Notes: generated by a model from the letters alone, not told the origin. A stretch of 64,000 nt of DNA from Oncorhynchus masou masou (GCF_036934945.1 NC_088223.1:76059622-76123621), one strand, 5' to 3'. Shown: positions 29,994 to 42,640, counted from the stretch's first letter. Program-made: numbers and translations.

Positions 29994-31861
29994 TCTATTT
30001 CTATGGGTTTCATGTCCATTCATGACCCTATGTCCATTCATGACCCCTGTCCATTCATGAATGGTCAGATGACCATTGTCATGACAGAGGTAGTGGTTTG
30101 CATTTTGACTGTGCTGACATAACAAAGCTGGATAGCAACCTCAAATATAACAATGAACTCCACCAACTCCAGCTCAGTACCATCAAATCAAATATGGTTA
30201 TTGAGTTCAGCGCACGTTGGACACATTCAAATTGAACATACATCTCAATTGAACTGCATCAACCCTGCAATGATCAAATGTTGATAGGTAGCAACTCACT
30301 TGTGTGCTTCTGAATCATCTCATAAGGTGTCTTTGGAGCAATGGGGTGATGACGATGAAGAACCAGCTTCATTCAGTAGAACTCTTCTGCCACCAAGTGG
30401 GGGAAGTCACACATACCGACAGACACACTCGCTCACAGTCACACTATGCAGACCTGCACACAATGCTATTACAGTACACAGACAGGAGAGAAAAGTAATC
30501 ACATTTTGTGGAATCATTGTACCAATTCAACCTTTTCAACTTTTAATACTGCCAGTGTTAAGCAACAGCTAAAGGACCCCGGCACAGTGTGTCTAGGGTC
30601 ACTCCACCTCATGGTGGGTAGAACAATAGAAGACAATGTGAGTGTATAGCACCTTTTGTCTCGCACATAAGTTCAGCTGGTACAGCCGAGGTACAATTCA
30701 CCCCCTGACATTCCAACTTTTTAATTAGTACGTCCCGGGGGCCCCCTTATCAGTGATGGACTATTCTCTTAATGAGCTGTTATTAAGCTGTTTCACTCCG
30801 GGCTGATAGTCTCCCAGCCACCTATGGCACAGGCTGATTAGAACCAACCTCGACTAATTCCTATTCCCTTTCCCCCGGTGAACTCGAGCTCCTTCCCAAC
30901 GATTATTTGACATTTAACTCAGGCTGAAAAACTGTGCCGAGGTAGTCATAACAACAAAATAGAGGAAAAAATGAAGTAAAAGGTATAAAGGCTTTTTGTG
31001 TGTTTCGTGGTAAAAGTTACTGCTCTTCTAAAGAGGGGGGGAATTGATCTGTATCAGTCCCTTAGCTCGTCAGACTCACTCCTGGGTGGAATAATGATCT
31101 AGTGTAGTAAAGGGAGTGACATGAAAAAAATCATCAAATAAATGTGTTTTCGGTCAGAAAAGGTAATCTAAAAGGTAGAATCAACCTTGAGTAACTGATA
31201 GGACATTTGTGGATAGGACAATAACTTGAGGTGCACAGGAGGCCTAGACACTAGTAGGACACTGAACTGCCAACACAGAGATATTCCCCCTTCTAGTTAA
31301 CCTTATTCCAAATAAAGTGGTCCTTTTTCAATGATTGTAGCATCGAAATGGAATATTATGACACAAGAATGAATGCACAACACCCCCCCCCCCTTTGAGA
31401 GAAACCGAAAAAACTAGAGATCAAGAGTGAAAACCGCAAACCGTCAATGCTATTTTGTCCCATTCGATATGACATTGACCCGATTGATTGTGAGCGTTAG
31501 ACTGAGCTGAACAACACTTTACAGAGTATAAAAAAGGGGGACTTTGAATTTATGCAATCTGTCAGTAAACCTCATAGATGCAAATGTTCCCCACTCTATT
31601 GAACTCCATTAACTGAGCATCAAATCATTTTTCCATTAGTAAAGGAGGTGTCTAAGAGGTCTACCACAAATCACTCTGAAGTGCAGGTCAGTGCCGTACA
31701 TGGGGCCTTGGTTCTAACAACTGTTGAAGGGCCTTTGCACTCCAAAACCAAAGTTTGTCAGATGTATTCAGACCTAAAACGTTTGAAAGTGGTCTTATGT
31801 TGAGATAAATCCATGTGGCCAGGTCACTTGTTTTGTAGATCCAGCAATATGACACAATCAA
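29994..31861. other. Unique DNA, no gene seen
   Basis: Contains the short repeated phrase GTCCATTCATGACC at 30012-30055 and a C-run at 31382-31393. No coding or RNA gene signal. Confidence 0.5.
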
Positions 31862-33112
31862 GTAAATGAACAAGCGTAGATGGGACCTGAACTTTCTGAC
31901 GGGCCACCCCCAGGTGGTGAAGGTAGGACACAACATCTCCATTTCACTGACCCTCAACCCTGGGGACCCACAAGGGTGTGTGCTCAACCCTCTCCTTTAC
32001 TCCCTGTTCACCCACAACTGCTTGGCCATGCACGCCTCCAACTCAATCATCAAGTTTGCAGACGACACAACGGTAGTGGGCTTGATCATCAACAACGATG
32101 AGATAGCATACAGGGAGGAGGTGAGGGCACTCAGAGTGTGGTGTCAGGAAAACAACTTTTTACTCAAGGTCAACAAAACAAAAGGAGATGATCATGGACT
32201 TCAGGAAACAGCAGAGGGCGCACCTCCCTATCCACATCGAAGGGACAGCAGTGGAGAAGGTGGAAAGTTTTAAGTTCCTGGACGTACACACCACAGACAA
32301 ACTGAAATGGTCCACCCACACAGACAGTGTGGTGAAGAAGGCGCGACAGCACCTCTTCAACCTCAGGAGGCTGAAGAAATGAGGCTGGTCACCCAAAACA
32401 CTGACAAACGTTTGCAGATGCACAATCGAGAGCATCCTGTCGGGCTGTATCACAGCCTGGTACGGTATCTGCACCGCCCTCAACCACAAGGCGCAGAGGG
32501 TGGTGTGGTCTGCACCGGGGGAAAACTACCTGCCCACCATGACACCTACAGCACCCGATGTCACAGGAAGGCCAAAAAGATCATCAAGGACAACAACCAC
32601 CAAGTCACTGCCTGTTCACACTGCTATCATCCAGAAGGCGAGGTCAGTACAGGTGCATCAAAGCTGGAACCGAGAGATTGAGAAACAGCTTCTATCTCAA
32701 GGCCATCAGACTGCTAAACAGCGATCACTAACTCAGAGAGGCGGCTGCCTACATTGAGTCCCAATCACTGGACACTTTAATAAATGGATCACGAGTCACT
32801 AAATAATGCCGCTTAAAATAATGCCACTTTAATAATGTTTGCATATCTTACATTACTCATATACATATATTCTATTTTATACCATCTATTGCACCCTGCC
32901 TGTGCTCGGCCATCGCTCATCCATATACTTATATGTACATATTCTCATTCACCCCTTTAGATTTGTGTGTATTAGGTAGTTGTTGGGGAATTGTTAGATT
33001 ACTTGTTAGATATTTCTGCACTGTCGGAACTAGAAGCACAAGCATTTCACTACACTCGCATTAACATCTGCTAACCATGTGTATGTGACCATAAAATTTG
33101 ATTTGATTTATA
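31862..33112 (+). pseudogene. 5'-truncated L2/RSg-1 type LINE, reverse transcriptase end and 3' tail
   Basis: Begins in the middle of the reverse transcriptase domain: GDPQGCVLNPLLYSLFTHN is the conserved block before the active site, and FADD (codons at 32055-32066) is the catalytic motif. The frame then changes several times (31866-32273, 32188-32382, 32307-32681), with the WSTHTDSVVKKA and LFNLRRLKK stretches still clear. The untranslated tail follows and ends in AAATTTGATTTGATTT at about 33110, the end shared by salmonid SINEs and their partner LINEs. 5' truncation is normal for LINE insertions made by target-primed copying. The copy is inactive. The L2-clade name rests on overall resemblance. 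Confidence 0.9.
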
Positions 33113-33154
33113 AACCAGATAATAAGTACAGTACCTTAATAGTAACTAACTTAA

Positions 33155-33303
33155 TTTACCAATGGAGCATGTGTGTTTAGTGAGTCAGCCAGATCAGAGG
33201 CAGTAGGGATGACCAGGGATGTTCTCTTGATAAGTGCGTGAATTGGACAATTTTCCTGTCTGACTAAGCATTCAAATGTAACAAGTACTTTTGGGAGTCA
33301 GCT
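33155..33303 (-). mobile_element. Fragment of a fish hAT-type non-autonomous repeat
   Basis: The complement of this stretch matches the middle of the repeat found at 63489-63889 (shared phrases: GCACTTATCAAGAGA, CCTACTGCC, GACTCACTAAACACA). Both ends are missing here. Confidence 0.75.
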
Positions 33304-33307
33304 TTTA

Positions 33308-33679
33308 ACTGACATCTGAGACTATCACAGTGCAGGTGCATTTATACGGAGACTTGATTACACACAGGTGGATTGTATTTATCATCATTAGTCATTTAGG
33401 TCAACATTGGATCATTCAGAGATCCTCACTGAACTTCTGGAGAGAGTTTGCTGCACTGAAAGTAAAGGAGCTGAATAATTTTGCACGCCCAATTTTTCAG
33501 TTTTTGATTTGTTAAAAAAGTTTGAAATATCCAATAAATGTCATTCCACTTCATGATTGTGTCCCACTTGTTGTTGATTCTTCACAAAAAAATACAGTTT
33601 TATATCTTTATGTTTGAAGCCTGAAATGTGGCAAAAGGTCGCAAAGTTCAAGGGGGCCGAATACTTTCGCAAGGCACTG
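33308..33679 (-). mobile_element. One end of a Tc1-like element
   Basis: The terminal repeat and leader of the same Tc1 family as 6739-8145 and 59553-61178, in reverse, ending with CAAGGCACTG and TA at 33680-33681. The part encoding transposase and the other end are missing. It abuts the hAT fragment on its left. Confidence 0.92.
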
Positions 33680-33681
33680 TA

Positions 33682-35514
33682 TATTTAAATGTGAATCACA
33701 TTTTTATTTGGCGTAACCTCGACGGCATTTCCCGTACCCCTGGGGGACCTCGAAGCCAGTTCCACTGCTTTTTACCCATTCTTCCCCTCGAATCAGGGAC
33801 TGATTTTCAGGTAGAACAAAAAAAACTTCAGTAATCCGGACCTCGTTGGGTAATATTTGAATACCCCTGGCATAGACTATTGAGAAGCTAAAAAAATACT
33901 GTACCAGGTTACTATTTTCAGAAGTGCACCCGTAGAACAATATAATAGCCATAGCTAATTCAATCACATTTCTGAAACGCCACATTTAGCTTATCCAAAC
34001 ACCTACAGCAACTTACATGACTCAGTTAGTAGCAATATTATCCGCATCCACCTCTGACGGTTTTCACCATGACTGTTTTAACATATAACCAATACAGAGG
34101 TTATAATTCTGAACATGCAGTAGTGATGAGTCCACTGCTGACTATGGCATTTGCAGTGAATGCATTCATCTGCATGGCTGAATACATGAATACTGAATGG
34201 TACTGGGTCTTTGCATATTTCAAGTAAAAGAGAATTAGTTTTTTTTTCAAACAACCGAGAGAGAACTGACTGTATTATCATGATAATAACAGTTTTCTTT
34301 TTATAACATAGTGCATCAGCTCCATCTTCAAACTATGAAAAAATGTGTGTGTGTGCACTTCCGAGCATGCAAGTGTGTGCCTGTATCAATCTTTTCCTCC
34401 TCTTTATCCCACTTTGTGAAAGCCTTGGAGGATCCAATAGCTGGTGTCCCACCAGGGTTGGCTGGAGAACTAGGTCTTTCTCAGAGTAGTTGTGACTTTT
34501 CAAATGGTCTAAATGTGTTTACTACACCATTGAGCAGAGTGAATGGCGGTGATGGCCAGACGGCAGTGCCTTCAAAATGCTTCCATCTTGCAGCCCCAGC
34601 ACTCCAGTCGCTGTGGTCAATGCAGGGCCTTTTCACCACAACGAGTCTGTCAAAACAGCCTTATTCACCGGGCCATTTGGACGCCTTAGCCTCTGCGGCA
34701 TCCGTCAAGTTGGATTTAGGCAGTGCGGCGACCGATACCACCAATCGATTGCCGTGGACAGCCGAAACAGGCCATCCAGGGGATTGAGCTTAGTGTTGTC
34801 TTTCCCTTCTCAGAATGAAGCCAAATGAAAGGGTAGTGCGGTCTCCGCAGCCTTGCAAACTCCAGTGATCTTGGATTTCTGCAGTGGTGGGAATGAGTGG
34901 CAATTTCGAGTACACTGTATTTGAATGGGAAATTGTTTTTCAGAGGTTCAAGACTGGGGGGGAGGGGGGCTCTTGGAATAGAGGAATAAGGGGACATTGT
35001 GTAGGAGGGAGCGCAGGCCTGCAGATGCACTCTCCCGCAAACATTGAAAACATGTGGGATGTGGTGTGTGTGCCTTGTGGTGCGAACATGTGTATGTTGC
35101 TGTGTTGCTCTACTTGACACGACAGATTGCTATATACAAGGGCAGTGAAAGATGTTTTGCAAGACCGACATGTACACAAACAATACAGGTTTTTTTTGTG
35201 CACTCAGTTCACAAGCCATTCATTCAGATAGTTCAAGGCCGCATCTGCCTCCGTTCTCAAGAAATGTGGTCTGCATCATATCCTAATTTATTTATTCTAT
35301 GCAACAAAAACAGACAATTAAAGTGTTGAAGTGACAAAATTGGTTACTGTACAGGCCCCACTCTAATAGGAGTAGCTAAAATGTCTCAAATTCCCTCAAA
35401 TGGCCAGCGGTTTTCCTTTCTAAACTGAAGAGATCTCTGATCTGGCACAATTAGGCCTGGTGAAAGCAATGCATTGTAAACCTCACTTTAACCTACCCAG
35501 CATATCTGATCACT
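33682..35514. other. Unique DNA, no gene seen
   Basis: A 158-codon frame at 34311-34787 has no recognisable domain or intron signals; the stretch 34560-34830 is somewhat GC- and CpG-richer than its surroundings. Nothing else to report. Confidence 0.5.
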
Positions 35515-35970
35515 GATCTCCTGTAACCTCCTGTAACCTATCCAACATAACCTATACAATCACCGATCTCCTGTAACCTCCTGTAACCTATCCAACATAA
35601 CCTATACAATCACCGATCACCGATCTCCTGTAACCTCCTGTAACCTATCCAACATAACCTATACAATCACCGATCACCGATCTCCTGTAACCTCCTGTAA
35701 CCTATCCAACATAACCTATACAATCACCGATCACCGATCTCCTGTAACCTCCTGTAACCTATCCAACATAACCTATACAATCACCGATCACCGATCTCCT
35801 GTAAACTCCTGTAACCTATCCAACATAACCTATACAATCACCGATCACCGATCTCCTGTAACCTCCTGTAACCTATCCAACATAACCTATACAATCACCT
35901 ATCACCGATCTCCTGTAACCTCCTGTAACCTATCCAACATAACCTATACAATCACCGATCACCGGTCTCC
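35515..35970 (+). repeat. 57-bp minisatellite, about 8 units
   Basis: Each unit contains CTCCTGTAACCTCCTGTAAC then CTATCCAACATAACCTATAC then AATCACCGATCACCGAT. The first unit lacks one of the two short CACCGAT copies, giving a 50-bp version. The unit itself is built from smaller duplications (CTCCTGTAAC twice, CACCGAT twice). Confidence 0.97.
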
Positions 35971-36637
35971 TAAATGAAGGAAGGACTTTTGCCTTTGTTC
36001 CTGTTCCAAATAACTCTACAGTAGCTGCTTTAAGTTTCTCATATAAGCGAGCTACCGCCGCAGTGCCAAAGGCCATGTCCATATTTACATCTGCTGAGTG
36101 ACAGGATGATGAATATGTCATTAGGATACAGGGAGAGGTGAATATCCCCCATTAAAAGGGGTGATTCCTCTGGGCTTATAGTGATCAGGGATGATAATGG
36201 CAAACACGTGGGGAGTCTCCATACAGCTCCATTAACCCTCCGCTTAACCTTAAACTCTCTATACCGCATAACAATGCTGGTTGCTAAGCTACCAAAGGTA
36301 GGATGGATTTGTTTACAATATTTTTTATGTTATATTTCTCTAGATGTTGTTATTTTTACATTCCCACACATTACTCTCTCTTCTTGACAATGAAATTGCA
36401 TTATAGAGAATAAACAGTCTCAGCTTGTAAGTTGATGCCAACAGAAGAGAGGGGTTACTTAGGCAGTATGGGATTTAGAATAGGAGGATTTGAAACAATA
36501 ATTTACTTATCTCGGTTTTCATTGCATAGGAACGTCCATAAAGTATGAACGTGTTAAATAATAGCAGCCAAGTATTAGAAGTAGTAGCAGCCAAATGGTG
36601 GTAGCATTAGCAGCAGTACTACTTTAGTGCCTTGGGT
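35971..36637. other. Unique DNA, no gene seen
   Basis: Low-interest intergenic sequence leading into a trinucleotide repeat. Confidence 0.5.
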
Positions 36638-36682
<45 letters not shown>

Positions 36683-36866
36683 ATAGTAGCAGTAATAGTA
36701 GTAGTAGTAGTAGTAGTAGTAGCAGTAGTAGTAATAGTAGCAGTAATAGTAGTAGTAGCAGTAATAGTAATGGTAGTAGTAGTAGCAGCAGGAATATTAG
36801 TAGCAATAGTAGTAGCTGTAACAGTAGCAGCCATATTAGTAGAAGCAGCAATAGTAGCAGTAAAAC
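36638..36866 (+). repeat. (AGT)n trinucleotide repeat, imperfect
   Basis: About 75 triplets of AGT with interspersed AGC and AAT triplets, decaying toward the right. The open frames reading poly-Val, poly-Leu or poly-Thr through it are artefacts. Confidence 0.97.
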
Positions 36867-37226
36867 CACATGAACTAGTCACACATCCAGACAAAATGCT
36901 TAATCACTGAAGCAGCCTGAGTTCGATTTCCATATTTTTCTCACTGTTGCTGCCCACAACATCTTGTTGACCCATAATTGATGTGATGTCCTTTTCCAAC
37001 CCACAAAGATCAAAGAATTTAACACATTACTGAGTACAACCATTTATGCAACAACCAGTGACGTGGAAAGGACAGGTCTTCTAACACATGGAATTGTTAA
37101 TAGAATTATCAATATGCTCAACATAACAGTACATAGTATAGTAGAGGTGAAATGTATTTGTCTGTTTCTAAATACTTTCCCCATGGAAAACTCAATAGAA
37201 TTATAATTAAGTTTCCATATTATGAA
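36867..37226. other. No gene seen
   Basis: 360 bp of AT-rich sequence between two tandem repeats. Confidence 0.5.
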
Positions 37227-37556
37227 GCAATCTAGTCCCAATACTCTACATTACTATTAACATTTAGATGATGGGGCTAACGCGCAGCTCATTCTTCTAC
37301 TGCAATCTAGTCCCAATACTCTACATTACTATTAACATTTAGATGTTCGGGCTAACGCGCAGCTCATTCTACTGCAATCTAGTCCCAATACTCTACATTA
37401 CTATTAACATTTAGATGATCGGGCTAACGCGCAGCTCATTCTTCTACTGCAATCTAGTCCCAATACTCTACATTACTATTAACATTTAGATGTTCGGGCT
37501 AACGCGCAGCTCATTCTTCTACTGCAATCTAGTCCCAATACTCTACATTACTATTA
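37227..37556 (+). repeat. 75-bp tandem repeat, about 4.4 units, alternating variants
   Basis: Units start GCAATCTAGTCCCAATACTC and end CGCAGCTCATTCTTCTACT. Successive units carry GATGATGGGG, GATGTTCGGG, GATGATCGGG and GATGTTCGGG, so units 1 and 3 and units 2 and 4 are alike. The second unit lacks one TCT. Confidence 0.95.
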
Positions 37557-38857
37557 TCTGTGTTTTCAAAGCCCCTTGGGGAAAGATTTTCTTTACACTC
37601 AATTCAGATTGAAAAAGTTATTGTGTTGTGTTGAGTTATGTTATGCAAACCCTGATTCAAATAGTCTCTGAAATCTTTGAAAACTTTTGAACATTTGGTT
37701 GAGCTTGCCTGGAGTGCCAGATGGACGGAGGGTTTACTCTTTTGGGACAATTCCATTAGTTCCATTGTGATAGGAAAGCTGAAGTTCTATACCCAGGTTT
37801 GATGTTATGTTATACTCACATTCCATCTCCTCTTAGCTTAAAAATAAAATGGTCAGGGGTCAGGGGTAGACACGAATGACATGAAATTCAATGACAGACC
37901 ATGTAATGCACTTGGTCTTGTCAATAGTACAAAGGTTTTACAGCAATGAAAGGAATTAATAAAAGCATTGAACTAAAGGATGTTTGCAAACATTTCTCCG
38001 AAGTACAGCACTTGCATAAACAAATCTAAAATATATAATGTGTCAATACTTCCCCAATACTTTGCCAGGCAAGTGTGGGAGCCAACAGCACCACCCTGGG
38101 TCTGCCTGCAGGTGGCGATAGAACCACATTTTCCAGGAAATCCAACCACTTCTGAGAATACTAGATGTACCAACCAACCCTTTGCATTAATAATTGTAAT
38201 ATTCAGAGGCTCTATGTAAAATTCAGTGTTGTAGCTGTCATTTGGGAATTGCATTGTACATTGTAGGCTGTATTGTTCCCTAAAATCTCAGATTATAGTT
38301 TGTTAAAATGTCTTATTCCCAAATCGGCCCACATATTTCTTGAGGATCTCCAAAATGTAGTTTGTCCCTTTTGTATTGCTGGCCACCCACACAGCTCATT
38401 CTAAATCAACAAATGGTCCACTGACTGAATGTAGCTGTAGAACAATACATTGTAAGAACTGGGAAAGAATGTGTCGTCCCAACCTTAAAGAGAGGCGACT
38501 GACAAGCCATTTCTAGTTCACAGAGAAGTTTTCTATAATAGTGTTCGCTAATGCCCTGCTACTTCTACTCATTAAGCCAACAGATAATAAGAGAGGAAGG
38601 AACGGGGATCGCCCTCTCTTTCCATCTCTTTTGGTATCACAGCCTAAAGGACAACGAGAGGATTCAAAGACATTAACCCAGCTATAGGAAAAAGCAGAAC
38701 TGAAGACTTGGCACAGGTCTTCGATTTACATGCTCAGAAAGCAAGCAGGAATGAATAAAGACTAGAGAAGAGAAAGGGCTTAATGTTACCCCTCAAAAGT
38801 CACCCAAATAGGCAACTTCAAAGGGCTGTGTTTACTCACAGAGCGAGAAGGGTTTTG
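37557..38857. other. Unique DNA, no gene seen
   Basis: About 1.3 kb without recognised repeat or credible frame. Confidence 0.5.
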
Positions 38858-38969
38858 TCTTAAATGGCACCCTATTCCCTATATAGTGCACTACTTTTGA
38901 CTGGCATCTGTAGGGCTCTGGTCAAAAGTAGTGCACACTATAGGGATTAGGGTGTCATTTGGGGATGCA
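38858..38969. mobile_element. Hairpin MITE
   Basis: Two arms of about 45 bp pair almost perfectly: AATGGCACCCTATTCCCTAT...GTGCACTACTTTTGAC on the left and its complement at 38921-38968. A palindromic element of this sequence is frequent in salmonid DNA by my recollection. The right arm has a small deletion (GCACACTATAGGG). Confidence 0.8.
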
Positions 38970-39510
38970 ACCAAGGAGAGAAAAGGAGACACGGCCTGAG
39001 GGATCCATTTTCTCCTCAGAGGGCCTGATTGCTATTCCACTGTAAATGTGGTGAATTAATATAGAGGCTAAGGGTGAAAGGCTGCAGTTTACCCTCTAAA
39101 CACAGTAGAAAGAAAGGGACATAGGCAGCTTAAAAATGAATTGCTGGATTTACCGCATCTAAAGGCAGAGTGGAACAAATCATAAAGCAGGAATCCGAAT
39201 CTATCTCACTGCAGACAAGTGAATGTGGCAAAAGTGTTTTATTTTTTTCCAGCCAAGCGGTAAGCAAGTTGGGTTTAGTTCTAGCCAAGCGGTAGGCAAG
39301 TTGGTTTTATTTCCAGCCAAGCGGTAGCAAATTTGATTCTACTAATCAACTGCCCATAGTCTTCAAACAAGACTTTGATTAAGAGTCAGGTGTGATGGTC
39401 TACTGCTTGGCTGGATGAGGAGGATATCACATGGTACTGTGGGATTACCTAACCCTGATCTACAGGCAGCAGATAGAGACTTTGGAATGTTTCACCGCCC
39501 AGAAAATATG
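38970..39510. other. No gene seen
   Basis: Contains three copies of CCAGCCAAGCGGTA within about 39250-39330, a small local duplication. Otherwise unremarkable. Confidence 0.55.
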
Positions 39511-39752
39511 CATCCCAAATGGCACCTTATTTTAGTTATTTAACTAGGCAAGTCAGTTAAGAACAAATTCTTATTTACAATGACAGCATAGGAACAGTGG
39601 GTTAACTGCCTTGTTCAGGAGCAGAATGTCAGATGTTTACCTTCTCAGCTCTGGGATTCATTCTAGCAACCTTTCAGTTACTGGCCCAACGGTCTAACCA
39701 CTAGGCTACCTGCCGCACCAATGTAGTGCACTACTTTTGACCAGGGCCCATA
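39511..39752. mobile_element. Half hairpin MITE interrupted by a SINE
   Basis: CATCCCAAATGGCACCTTAT at the left and ATGTAGTGCACTACTTTTGA at the right are adjoining parts of the arm of the MITE at 38858-38969. Between them sits a complete HpaI SINE (39528-39718). The second arm of the MITE is absent. Confidence 0.8.
39528..39718 (-). mobile_element. HpaI-type SINE inserted in a MITE
   Basis: Reverse orientation: tail TATTTAACTAGGCAAGTCAG on the left, GTTAAC body site at about 39601, and head complement GTCTAACCACTAGGCTACCT on the right. Well preserved. Confidence 0.93.
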
Positions 39753-40065
39753 CAAGTGGCATAAGGCCATAGACTCCATCCTTCTGAAGGCAGCGGAGGT
39801 AATGGGGGCATATTGTGAAGCTGACATTTCCCATAAATACTGTATCTGCAGAGAGAAGGGGGGGGCTGGGTATGTGTTTGTATCTGACCACTGAAAGCCT
39901 GTCATCAGAGTTGGACATGGCACTGGGCTGCAATTATTCATTGGAAGTTTTTAGAGGGAAGCGACCATAACGCAAGGCTCTCTTTGCTATGTGAAGATCT
40001 GTAAAGACAATAGTGTTTGGTTCAGTATAGTACTGTATTTACCCCTCTAATAAAAAGAGGACTGG
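39753..40065. other. No gene seen
   Basis: Short unique spacer between the MITE/SINE and a solo LTR. Confidence 0.5.
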
Positions 40066-40445
40066 TGTAACAGATCTCTCCACCGTCTAACGATGAGTAT
40101 GAAATATCGGACCAATGCGCAGCGTGGTAAGTGTCCATGTTAATTTATTAACTGAACACACAAAAACAAAATAACGAAGTGAATGGAAGAAACGAAACAG
40201 TTCTGCAAGGTGACATACACTAAACAGAAAACAACCATCACAAACAAGAGTGGGAAAACAGGCTACCTAAGTATGGTTCTCAATCAGAGACAACGATTGA
40301 CAGCTGCCTCTGATTGGGAACCATACCATGCCGAACACATAGAAATACCAAACATAGAACAAAAACATTGAATGCCCACCCCAACTCACGCCCTGACCAA
40401 CCTAAAATAGAAACATACAAAAGGAACTAAGGTCAGGACGTGACA
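40066..40445 (-). mobile_element. Solo LTR of a family related to elements A and B
   Basis: A single 380-bp LTR, minus strand, starting TGTCACGTCCTGACC and ending CTGTTACA, flanked by the perfect 5-bp duplication ACTGG (40061-40065 and 40446-40450). The duplication shows that one complete element inserted here and then lost its interior by recombination between its LTRs. On the minus strand an ATG at 40136-40138, after an AATAAA-type signal, opens a frame that stays open to the LTR edge (MDTYHAAHWSD...), in the same phase as in A and B. The core stem-loop lies at 40275-40322. Confidence 0.92.
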
Positions 40446-40514
40446 ACTGGGCTGCAATGGTAGCTAGGACTATTTACTGTAGGTATATCTTTAGAAATGC
40501 CTCCAGTGTGTGAC

Positions 40515-40712
40515 TAGGGTAGCCTAGTGGTTAGAGCATTGGACTAGTAACCAGAAGGTTGTGAGTTCAAAACCCCCAAGCTGACAAGGTACAAGTCTGT
40601 CGTTCTGCCCCTGAACAGGCAGTTAACCCACTGTTCCCAGGCTGTCATTGAAAATAAGAATGTGTTCTTAACTGACTTGCCTGGTTAAATAAAGGTAAAA
40701 TATAAAAAAAAA
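40515..40712 (+). mobile_element. HpaI-type SINE
   Basis: Head GGGTAGCCTAGTGGTTAGAG with A and B boxes, GTTAAC in the body, tail TTAAATAAAGGTAAAA followed by a short A-run. Nearly full length. Confidence 0.95.
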
Positions 40713-42640
40713 CTTACCTACAGTAGAGAATGACTTAAAGGAGTGGTTCACTATTTCTGAATTTTAATGTAAATGGTTGTTATAGAAGGTTGCAGACAGT
40801 TGTTTTTGTGATTTCACTTGTTTTTGAGAAACTTACCCCAGCCGTGATAGACTTATTTAGATGTTGGATTATTCTGAACTTCATCCGCAACGTTATATTC
40901 CATTTTGGTTGCGACTCCAGCGATACCTGCCATTCCATTCTAACATCAGGCTACATGGCAAAAGACACAGCTAGGGATGGTTGCGTCAGATTGAGTAGCA
41001 CGAAAAGGAATATAGCATTGCAGATAAAGTTTGGAATGACACAATTTCATGTCCACAACATCGAAAGACCTACGTCACTACAATGAGAGTATTTTGGAGT
41101 TTTTGGAGGTTTTGTTCATGTTTTTTGGATGTCCACACAATGCATATCAAGCAATTAGGAAGTCTATCTTGGCTGAGGTAAGGTTCACAAAAAGAATCAC
41201 AAATAAAGTGTCTGCACACATCTATAATACAGATCGACCGATTATGATTTTTCAACGCCGATACCGATACCGATTATTGGAGGACCAAAAAAGCCGATAC
41301 CGATTAATCAGACAATTTTTTAATTATTTTATTTGTAATAATGACAATTACAAAAATACTGAATTAACACTTATTTTAACTTAATATATATAATACATCA
41401 ATAAAATCAATTTAGCCTCAAATAAATAATGAAACATGTTCAATTTGGTTTAAATAATGCAAAAACAAAGTGTTGGAGAAGAAAGTAATATGTGCCAATA
41501 TGCAATATGTGCCATGTAAAAATGTGTGCCATGTAAAAAAGCTAATGTTTTAGTTCCTTGCTCAGAACATGAGAACATATGAAAGTTGGTGGTTCCTTTT
41601 AACATGAGACTTCAATATTCCAAGGTAAGAGGTTTTAGGTTGTAGTTAATATAGTATTTATTGGACTATTTTTCTCTATACCATTTGTATTTCATATACA
41701 TTTGACTATTGGATGTTCTTATAGGCACTATAGTATTGTCAGTGTAACAGTATAACTTCCATCCCCCTCCTCACCCCTACCTGGGCTCAAACCAGGAACA
41801 CATCGACAACAGCCACACTCGAAGCATCGTTACCCATCGCTCCACAAAAGCCGCGGCCCTTGTAGCGCAAGGGGAATAACTACTCCAAATCTAAAAGCGA
41901 GTGACGTTTGAAACGGTATTAGCACACACCCAGCAAACTAGCTAGCCATGTCACATTGGTTACACCAGCCATTAGGCTGATAGGCTTGAAGTCATAAACA
42001 GCGCTGTGCTTGCGAAGAGCTGCTGGCAAAACGCACGAAAGTGCTGTTTGAATGAATGATTACGGGCCTGCTGCTGCTCAGTCAGACTGCTCTATCAAAT
42101 CAGACTTAGTTATAACATAATAACACACAGAAATACGAGCCTTTGGTCATTAATATGGTCGAACCAGGAAACTATAATTTCGAAAACAAAACGTTTATTA
42201 TTTCAGTGAAATACGGAACCGTTCAGTATTTTATCTAACAGGTGGCATCCCTAAGTCTAAATGTTCTTGTTACATTGCACAACCTTCAATGTTATGCCAT
42301 AATTACGTAAAATTCTGGCAATGTCACGCCCTGGTCGAAATATATTGTGTTTGTCTGCATTTATTTGGTCAGGCCGGGGTGTGACATGGGTTTATTGTGG
42401 TGTGTTTTGTCTTGGGGGTGTCTAGCATAGTCTATGTCTGCCTGAGGCGGTTCTCAATCAGAGGCAGGTGATTATCGTTGTCTCTGATTGGGAACCATAT
42501 TTAGGCAGCCATATTCTTTGAGTGTTTCGTGGGTGATTGTTCCTGTCTCTGTGTTTATTGTCACCTGATAGGCTGTATAGGTTTTCAAACATTTATTGTT
42601 TTGTTTAGTTATTTCATGTCGAGTTCATTTATTAAAGAAC

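Noticed and set aside
31862..33112. Active LINE
   Set aside because: 5'-truncated and with several frameshifts in the reverse transcriptase region.
34311..34787. 158-codon frame as a possible host gene
   Set aside because: No recognisable domain or gene structure; length is within chance for a 64-kb window.
36619..36910. Open frames of poly-Val, poly-Leu and poly-Thr
   Set aside because: They are translations of the (AGT)n repeat in three frames.
41780..41900. Possible tRNA-like segment (GGGCTCAAACCAGGA) inside the hAT
   Set aside because: Resembles a T-loop only; no other tRNA parts could be aligned, and it is common to both hAT copies.
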